Origin: CBDCWA01 sp046048295
GTDB lineage: Bacteria > Pseudomonadota > Alphaproteobacteria > Rhizobiales > Hyphomicrobiaceae
Assembly: GCA_046048295.1 (NCBI GenBank)
Contig: JBJOGJ010000163.1
Span: 1 to 8,964, forward strand
Direction of reading: 5' to 3'
DNA length: 8,964 bases
In this document: positions 1 to 5,049 of the stretch, piece after piece
Position numbering within the stretch: the first letter of the stretch is position 1
How the letters are laid out: the number at the start of each line of letters is the position of its first letter
The notes under the pieces: model-generated
Database searches by the model: none
Told to the model about the DNA's origin: nothing
Seen by the model: the letters and a program-made list of their open reading frames with translations, nothing else
Program-made: the position numbers and the translations under genes

Positions 1-158
1 CGACTGCGAAGGTCTTCGCCGGTCAGGTCAAGGAACACGTCCGCAGGCTGTATGATCGCGGGCGCGACGGCCTCATAGCCGGACTTCGTGAACACAGACA
101 GCAGGCACCGGGCCTGATCCTCCAAAGCCTCAAACTGCCTTGCCGATTCCGCAACCAT
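1..158 (-). CDS. hisZ: ATP phosphoribosyltransferase regulatory subunit HisZ (5' part only)
   Basis: Only the first 52 codons lie in the window; the gene runs off the left edge. The visible peptide begins MVAESARQFEALEDQARCLL and continues with SGYEAVAPAIIQPADVFLDL. The YE.V.P..IQPADVFLDL pattern matches the start of the class II synthetase-like fold of HisZ, a catalytically inactive HisRS paralogue. In the family, HisZ joins short-form HisG to form the first enzyme of histidine biosynthesis and carries its feedback control; hisG is therefore expected further left but is not visible. The ATG is 13 bases after the hisS stop on the same strand, so the two genes are very probably co-transcribed. 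An AGGA (170-173) that overlaps the hisS stop codon lies 11 bases before the ATG and is the likely ribosome binding site. The identification rests on N-terminal pattern plus position after hisS. Confidence 0.85.
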   Translation of the reverse strand, partial: MVAESARQFEALEDQARCLLSVFTKSGYEAVAPAIIQPADVFLDLTGEDLRS

Positions 159-171
159 GCGAGGGGCTTTC

Positions 172-1665
172 CTAGTTGCCCTGCTGCCGGGCGATCACGT
201 TCCTGACCGCGGCAACCATCTCGGCCTCCTGAACCGAGAATTGAGCAGGTCTCGATGCACGCCATTCCCGGGCATCGGCGATGTTTTCGGAGGCCTTGGC
301 GCCTTCGACGAGATCCTTGATCTGTACCTCGCCCTTCTCCCGCTCATCGCCGCCCTGGATGATGACACAAGGTGCACCGCGCTTGTCGGCATACTTCATC
401 TGAGCCTTAATGCCGGCGGTGCCGACATACATTTCGGCACGAATCCCTGCTTCGCGCAACGTCCTTGCCATCAACTGGTACCGGGCGGTTTCTGCCTTAT
501 CCATGACGAGCACGATAACCGGTCCGGTCCCTGAATTGTTCCGCGTTCCGCCAAGTGCAGCGAGCGCTGCCTGAAGGCGGGAGACGCCGATCGAGAAGCC
601 GGTGGCAGGGACGCGCTGGCCGGTGAAGCGGGCAACGAGGTCGTCGTATCGCCCGCCGCCGCCGACCGAGCCAAAGCGAACAACCTGGCCATCGTCGTTC
701 TTGACCTCGAAGGTCAGCTCGGCCTCGAAGACGGGCCCGGTATAGTATTCGAGGCCGCGTACGACAGTCTGGTCCAGCTTCACGCGGTCGCTTCCGAAAC
801 CAGCTCCTGCACATAACTCCGCAATCGCACCGAGTTCGGCAAGGCCTTCCTGGAACACGGCACTCGCAGAGAAAGTGTTTGCGGCCTGATCGGAGAGCAG
901 GTCGGGAAGTGGGATCTGCAGGAAACTCATAACCTTGTCAATGTCGTCGACCGACAGCTCCGCGCCTTTCGTGAAGTCGCCACTTTCGTCTTCCCGGCCA
1001 GTGCCCAGAAGTTGGCGGACACCGGCGAGCCCGAGCCGGTCCAGCTTGTCGATAGCCCGCAGCACCGTGAGCTTCTTGGTTGAATTGGCCTCGTCACCGA
1101 GGCCGATCGTCTCGAGGACACCATCCAGCAGCTTGCGGTTCGAGACCTTGACGACAAAGTCGCCGCGCTTGATGCCCAGCTTCTCGAGGGTATCGGCTGC
1201 CAACATGCAGATCTCGGCGTCGGCGGCGACGTTATCCGTCCCGACGGTATCGGCGTCGAACTGCATGAACTGGCGAAAGCGGCCTGGACCCGGTTTCTCA
1301 TTGCGCCACACCGGCCCGAAGGCATAGCGCCGGAAGGGCTTCGGGATGGTCTGGAAATTCTCCGCCACGTAGCGGGCAAGGGGGGCGGTCAAATCGTAGC
1401 GCAGCGAAAGCCACTGTCCGTCCTCGTCCTCGAAAGAGAAAACGCCCTCATTCGGGCGGTCGAGGTCGGGCAGGAACTTGCCGAGAGCGTCTGTATACTC
1501 GATTGCCGGGGTTTCGAGCGGCTCGAAGCCGTACGTTTCGTAGACTTCGCGGATGCGCGCAAGCATCTCGAGGCGCGCACGGGTATCTCCGGCGGTTGCG
1601 TCAAGGAAGCCCTTCGGCAGGCGGGCCCGTGGCCGGTTGGATTTCGTCGTCTTGGGGTTCGACAT
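172..1665 (-). CDS. hisS: Histidyl-tRNA synthetase, divergent alphaproteobacterial type
   Basis: Cytosolic class II aminoacyl-tRNA synthetase that joins histidine to tRNA-His. The 497-residue product shows the family landmarks in order: LRYDLTAP at 88-95; the motif 2 loop around R121 (RNEKPGPGRFRQF, 121-133); the HisA-1 box RGLEYYTG at 303-310; the HisA-2 box GGGGRYDDL at 335-343; motif 3 around 352-364; and a C-terminal anticodon-binding domain from about 381. It is longer than the usual bacterial enzyme (about 424 residues in E. coli). It reads RGLEYYTG where typical bacteria have RGLDYYN, and its motif 2 loop also differs, which marks the divergent HisRS lineage known in many alphaproteobacteria. 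The ATG at 1665 lacks a clear ribosome binding site, but downstream Met codons would cut into the conserved RLPKGFLD segment. It is followed by hisZ and preceded by its own likely promoter. The main identification is secure; the exact start is less so. Confidence 0.97.
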   Translation of the reverse strand: MSNPKTTKSNRPRARLPKGFLDATAGDTRARLEMLARIREVYETYGFEPLETPAIEYTDALGKFLPDLDRPNEGVFSFEDEDGQWLSLRYDLTAPLARYVAENFQTIPKPFRRYAFGPVWRNEKPGPGRFRQFMQFDADTVGTDNVAADAEICMLAADTLEKLGIKRGDFVVKVSNRKLLDGVLETIGLGDEANSTKKLTVLRAIDKLDRLGLAGVRQLLGTGREDESGDFTKGAELSVDDIDKVMSFLQIPLPDLLSDQAANTFSASAVFQEGLAELGAIAELCAGAGFGSDRVKLDQTVVRGLEYYTGPVFEAELTFEVKNDDGQVVRFGSVGGGGRYDDLVARFTGQRVPATGFSIGVSRLQAALAALGGTRNNSGTGPVIVLVMDKAETARYQLMARTLREAGIRAEMYVGTAGIKAQMKYADKRGAPCVIIQGGDEREKGEVQIKDLVEGAKASENIADAREWRASRPAQFSVQEAEMVAAVRNVIARQQGN

Positions 1666-1738
1666 CGATTGGGTTCGCGTCGTTGCGCCGCTGGCGGAAA
1701 CTCGAGACCTTAGACGGCTGCCTGCCTCTACCGCGCGC

Positions 1739-1766
1739 GTTATATCGGATCGTGCTGCGAGCGCAA
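1739..1766 (-). promoter_or_regulatory. Putative sigma-70 type promoter for hisS-hisZ
   Basis: On the minus strand a TTGCGC box (1761-1766) and a TATAAC box (1739-1744) are separated by 16 bases. Transcription would start near 1732, giving a leader of about 65 bases before the hisS ATG. The 174-base gap between rpmE and hisS has room for a separate promoter, and I see no strong terminator hairpin after rpmE, so some readthrough from rpmE is possible. This is a consensus match by eye only. Confidence 0.45.
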
Positions 1767-1839
1767 ATGGTTAACGCCGCCGGAAATAAGACAGCGCTAA
1801 CGGGTTTGCTGGTGTCAGCGGCGACGTGGCCCGGCGTGA

Positions 1840-2070
1840 CTAAGCCTTGAAGAGGCCTTCGAACCTCTTGTTGAAGCGTGACAGCCGGCCGCCACGATCG
1901 CTCAGCCGCTGCTCACCGCCTGTCCAGGCCGGATGGCTGGACGGGTCGATGTCGAGCTGCAGCGTCTCGCCCTCACGACCGTAGGTCGAGTAGGTGACGA
2001 ACTCGGTGCCATCGGTCATGACGACCTTGATCTGGTGGTAGTTCGGATGCAAGTCGGCGTCTTTTTTCAT
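1840..2070 (-). CDS. rpmE: 50S ribosomal protein L31, zinc-free (C-minus) form
   Basis: The product of 76 residues begins MKKDADLHPNYHQIKVVMTD and shows the L31 pattern: HP.Y near the start, SHPAWTGG at 45-52, and a basic C-terminus DRGGRLSRFNKRFEGL. L31 sits on the large subunit near the central protuberance and contributes to a bridge to the small subunit. There are no cysteines, so the CxxC zinc-binding pairs of the C-plus form are absent; this is the C-minus type usual in alphaproteobacteria. The frame is open upstream, but that stretch is not ribosomal-protein-like and would cover the promoter region; MKKDADLHP is the family-like start. The gene lies divergent from the ABC exporter and upstream of hisS on the same strand, with 174 bases between them. 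Confidence 0.95.
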   Translation of the reverse strand: MKKDADLHPNYHQIKVVMTDGTEFVTYSTYGREGETLQLDIDPSSHPAWTGGEQRLSDRGGRLSRFNKRFEGLFKA

Positions 2071-2149
2071 GGCACCAGCTTTCGCAAACAATAACATACC
2101 GCGCACAGCCCAGTGGCCGGTGCCGGTAGACGTCTTTCTCGGATGCGTG

Positions 2150-2178
2150 CTTGTAGAGCAATTGCTTGCCGCGGGCAA
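2150..2178 (-). promoter_or_regulatory. Putative rpmE promoter
   Basis: On the minus strand TTGCCC (2173-2178) and TACAAG (2150-2155) are separated by 17 bases. The start of transcription would be near 2143, leaving a leader of about 73 bases before the rpmE ATG. The -35 box lies inside the inverted repeat at 2165-2179. It is a consensus match only, without experimental support. Confidence 0.4.
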
Positions 2179-2179
2179 G
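2165..2179. repeat. Perfect inverted repeat in the rpmE/ABC divergent region
   Basis: CTTGCC and GGCAAG form a perfect 6-bp inverted repeat around a 3-base centre (CTTGCCGCGGGCAAG). It overlaps the -35 box of the proposed rpmE promoter, so it could be an operator. A second small hairpin-capable sequence, GGCCTTTGGCC, lies at 2200-2210. Short GC-rich palindromes are common by chance in a genome of this composition, so the function is unproven. Confidence 0.35.
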
Positions 2180-2289
2180 TCTCGTGCGCTCAAAATGGTG
2201 GCCTTTGGCCGCAATCTGCGCCAAAGACGCTTGCAGGGGGGGCGGAGACTGATAAGTCACGCATTCCAGAATCATTGGGATTTCGAGGC

Positions 2290-4092
2290 GTGGAAACGAC
2301 CGACGTGCAGGATGGCAGAGAAGCAAGTGAGCGCGGACGGCGCGACCTGAGGCCGCTTGCCCGGCTGAAGCCCTATCTGCTGCGCTATCCCGCCGTCCTG
2401 GCTGCTGCGCTTCTGGCGCTGGTCGTCTCCGCCGTGGCGATGCTGTCGGTTCCGGTTGCGGTGCGGCGGATCATAGACACCGGCTTTGCGGCAGGGGCAG
2501 GGGGCGACGGCGTTTTCCTTGGTCTTGTCGGACTTGGTGCTGTTATCGCGGTTGCTGCCGCCGCCCGCTTCTATTTCATCAACTGGCTGGGCGAACGCGT
2601 GGTCGCCGACGTGCGCCGGGACGTGTTCGAACACCTCACTCTGCTCGGGCCGGCGTTCTTCGAGCGTACGCACTCGGGGGAAGTGATGAGTCGGCTGACT
2701 GCCGATACGACGCAGGTCAAGGCGGCGGCAGGCATGACCATCTCCCAGGCGCTGCGCAACACGATCATGCTGTTCGGCGCGCTGCTGATGATGTTTTTGA
2801 CGAGTTCCGAGCTTTCCGGCCTGGTTCTCGTCGCCATACCGCTCATCGTGTTGCCGCTGGTCGCCTACGGCAGGATCGTGCGTAAGCGTTCCAGAGCCGC
2901 TCAGGACACCCTTGCGGAAGCCTCGGCCTACGCGGCCGAAAACCTCTCATCCGTACGGACCATGCAGGCCTATGCCTATGAGGCGGAGGTCAACCGGCGC
3001 TACGGTCGCGCCGTCGACGCGGCATTCGATGCGGCGAGGTCGCGGCTGACGGCCCGCGCGGGGCTGACCGCGATCACAATGTTTCTGGTGGTGGCAAGTG
3101 TCGTGGGTGTCTTGTGGTACGGTGCCGGTGCGGTCACTGCCGGAAGGATGACGGGCGGCGAACTGGGGCAATTCCTGCTCTACGCGCTGTTCGCAGCCGG
3201 TGCGCTCGGCGAATTGTCGGAGGTCTGGGGCGAAGTGCAGCAGGCGGCTGGCGCCTCCGAGCGGCTTGGAGAGATCCTCGCCACCCGGCCGGAGATCGTC
3301 TCCCCGGCAGTGGTGACAGCCCTGGCGCGGCCGGTGGCAGGGCGCGTCGAGTTCGAGAACGTGACATTCCGTTATCCGACGCGGCCGGATGTTGCAGCAC
3401 TGGATGGCATTTCGCTTGCCGTCGAGCCCGGCGAAACGGTTGCCATCGTCGGCCCTTCCGGGGCCGGAAAAAGCACGATCTTCAATCTGCTCTTGCGCTT
3501 TTACGATCCAACCGGCGGGCGCGTGCTGATCGACGGCGTGGCGGTCGACAGCGCTGATCTCGCAGCGGTCAGGGGGGCGATCGCACTCGTGCCACAGGAG
3601 GTTGCCCTGTTCGCGGACCGGATCGAGGAGAATATCCGCTACGGCAATCCGCACGCCAGCATCGAGGCGATTAGTCGTGCCGCTTTGGCCGCGCAGGCAG
3701 ACGGCTTCATCCGCGCTCTTCCAGAGGGCTACCGTACCGTGCTCGGTGAGCGTGGCGTACAGCTTTCCGGTGGCCAGCGTCAGCGTATCGCCATCGCTCG
3801 GGCGATCCTGAAGGATGCACCCATCCTGCTGCTCGACGAGGCGACGAGTGCGCTCGACGCCGAGAGCGAGGCGCAGGTGCAGCAGGCGCTCGAGGCCGTG
3901 ATGCAGGGCCGGACGACGCTCGTGATCGCCCATCGTCTGGCAACCGTCCGGCGGGCCGACCGCATCATCGTTATGGACAAGGGGCGCATCGTGGAGACCG
4001 GTACCCACCACAGCCTTCAGCGTGAGGGTGGGCTCTATGCGAGGCTCGCCGCGCTGCAGTTCCGTGAGCACGAGACGCTGGCCGCGCAATAG
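2290..4092 (+). CDS. MsbA-related ABC exporter, fused permease and ATPase
   Basis: Inner-membrane half-transporter of 600 residues that would work as a homodimer and export a substrate using ATP. An N-terminal membrane domain has hydrophobic segments near 31-60, 75-100, 155-192 and 257-307. The ATPase domain follows: GPSGAGKST (Walker A, 388-396), Q-loop Q436, signature LSGGQ (492-496), Walker B ILLLDE (512-517), D-loop SALD (520-523) and switch His548. It resembles the MsbA-related subfamily common in alphaproteobacteria, related to the lipid A flippase and P-glycoproteins; the true substrate is unknown. I chose the GTG at 2290 because GGGA lies 9 bases upstream and the open frame further upstream (to 2113) does not look like protein. 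An ATG at 2312 in another frame gives a rival start only if a base is missing near 2347 (see findings). It is divergent from rpmE and convergent with the phosphatase gene. Confidence 0.93.
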   Translation: METTDVQDGREASERGRRDLRPLARLKPYLLRYPAVLAAALLALVVSAVAMLSVPVAVRRIIDTGFAAGAGGDGVFLGLVGLGAVIAVAAAARFYFINWLGERVVADVRRDVFEHLTLLGPAFFERTHSGEVMSRLTADTTQVKAAAGMTISQALRNTIMLFGALLMMFLTSSELSGLVLVAIPLIVLPLVAYGRIVRKRSRAAQDTLAEASAYAAENLSSVRTMQAYAYEAEVNRRYGRAVDAAFDAARSRLTARAGLTAITMFLVVASVVGVLWYGAGAVTAGRMTGGELGQFLLYALFAAGALGELSEVWGEVQQAAGASERLGEILATRPEIVSPAVVTALARPVAGRVEFENVTFRYPTRPDVAALDGISLAVEPGETVAIVGPSGAGKSTIFNLLLRFYDPTGGRVLIDGVAVDSADLAAVRGAIALVPQEVALFADRIEENIRYGNPHASIEAISRAALAAQADGFIRALPEGYRTVLGERGVQLSGGQRQRIAIARAILKDAPILLLDEATSALDAESEAQVQQALEAVMQGRTTLVIAHRLATVRRADRIIVMDKGRIVETGTHHSLQREGGLYARLAALQFREHETLAAQ

Positions 4093-4097
4093 CCGTG

Positions 4098-4116
4098 GCG
4101 CCGCTATTCGCGGCGC
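4098..4116. terminator. Hairpin between convergent ABC exporter and phosphatase genes
   Basis: GCGCCGC (4098-4104) and GCGGCGC (4110-4116) form a perfect 7-bp stem with a 5-base loop, TATTC. It begins 6 bases after the exporter stop and contains the phosphatase TAG codon (complement of 4104-4106), so one stem can serve both strands. There is no T-tract on either side, so it is not a classical intrinsic terminator; it may block exonucleases or assist termination. The pairing is seen directly and the role is inferred. Confidence 0.55.
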
Positions 4117-4841
4117 AAGACCGTGTTGACCAACCTATTCGCCCAACCTTCAGCGACGAAGGTGGCCTTTGCCTTCTCGGGATCATAGACCGTGTCGACC
4201 CATTGCAGAAACGGCATCGGTGTCACTTGATTGTGAGCGAGGTAGAGGTGGAAAACGTAATCGAGTACGCCGGTGTCGGCCTGGCGGATATGCCCATAGC
4301 GCAATGACAGCTCTTCGAGGCTCGCTTCCAGGGGCTCACCGCGCTTCATGAATCGGTAGAGCACGCTCATCAATCCTGCCCGGTCGGCACCGGACTTGCA
4401 GTGCATCAGGATCGGGTATTCCACCGTCTCGAAAAGCTCGCGCGCTGCATGGAATTCCTTCGGCGTCGGTGCGGCGCGCGAGCGGATCGGAAAGTTGACG
4501 AGCTTGAGGCCGATTTGCTCGCAGGCCTTCTGCTCCAGCCAGAAGCCGCCACACAGCCGTTCGCCTCGCAGGTTGACGATCGTGCGGATGCCACGCCGGG
4601 CTATCGCGCGCAATTGGTGCGGAGCGGGCTGCGCCGAGCGCCAGCAGTTGTCGTCGATCTGGTGCAGATTGAGGTACGCGAGCCGGAAGATGCCGTGATC
4701 GACCAGCAGCATGTCGAGATAGGACCCGGTGGGGCCAAGGCTGCGTCGCATCCAAGGTGGCGCCTTGTGGGCAAGCTGATGCCGCCAGCCAAGGGTCAGC
4801 GTCTTGATGCGGCGTCTGATTGCTTTGGTTCGGCTTGCCAT
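4104..4841 (-). CDS. Dual-specificity-type protein tyrosine phosphatase
   Basis: A cysteine phosphatase-fold protein of 245 residues. The active-site loop HCKSGADR is at 137-144, giving the C-x5-R signature with nucleophile Cys138 and phosphate-binding Arg144. Upstream are WRSAQP (67-72) and the core strand IRTIVNLRGE (about 85-94), typical of the bacterial group of atypical dual-specificity phosphatases. The substrate could be phosphotyrosine, another phosphoprotein or a phosphoinositide-like compound; nothing here decides. No Asp occurs between residues 95 and 137, where such enzymes usually carry the general acid. The basic N-terminus (ASRTKAIRRRIK) has no clear signal peptide, so a cytoplasmic site is likeliest. 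ATG at 4841 is preferred; a GTG at 4892 would add 17 Ala/Gly-rich residues, and neither has a strong ribosome binding site. It ends 11 bases from the exporter stop, facing it. Confidence 0.88.
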   Translation of the reverse strand: MASRTKAIRRRIKTLTLGWRHQLAHKAPPWMRRSLGPTGSYLDMLLVDHGIFRLAYLNLHQIDDNCWRSAQPAPHQLRAIARRGIRTIVNLRGERLCGGFWLEQKACEQIGLKLVNFPIRSRAAPTPKEFHAARELFETVEYPILMHCKSGADRAGLMSVLYRFMKRGEPLEASLEELSLRYGHIRQADTGVLDYVFHLYLAHNQVTPMPFLQWVDTVYDPEKAKATFVAEGWANRLVNTVLRRE

Positions 4842-4952
4842 CGGTCCGGTTGTGGCGCTCTCCGGCGCACCCGCCGAATCGGCTCCGGCCACCCGCTACG
4901 TGCGATCGATCGACGGGGTTCTGGGGCCGGCGCAGCCGGATTCGCGTTGCTT

Positions 4953-4979
4953 TTGCATTTGCTGAATAACCGCTATAGA
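4953..4979 (+). promoter_or_regulatory. Possible promoter for the lipid A operon
   Basis: TTGCAT (4953-4958) and TATAGA (4974-4979) on the plus strand are the best promoter-like boxes in the 208-base divergent gap between the phosphatase gene and the DUF374-WaaA gene. The 15-base spacer is short for a sigma-70 promoter, which lowers confidence. A transcript from here would carry a leader of about 65 bases. I saw no convincing promoter for the phosphatase gene on the other strand. Confidence 0.3.
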
Positions 4980-5049
4980 GAGCCGGAGCAAGTGGGGGGA
5001 CGCGCCGGCGCCCGCCGCGAATGTCCACTGTCTGGAGCAGCCGACACGG

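Noticed and set aside
1666..1839. Intrinsic terminator after rpmE
   Set aside because: Only 4-bp arms (GCTG/CAGC) without a T-tract were found, which is too weak to call.
2113..2289. Upstream extension of the ABC exporter by 59 codons to an ATG at 2113
   Set aside because: The added residues look like translated noncoding DNA and overlap the proposed rpmE promoter; family members start shortly before the RPLARLKPYL segment.
1973..2326. 117-codon minus-strand frame covering the rpmE leader and running into rpmE in another frame
   Set aside because: It shows no family resemblance, overlaps rpmE out of frame, and covers the stretch better explained as promoter and leader.
2947..4089. 380-codon open frame on the minus strand antisense to the ABC exporter
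   Set aside because: It mirrors the exporter ATPase coding region, its translation is Arg/His/Pro-rich with no recognisable domain, and long antisense frames are expected in GC-rich genes.
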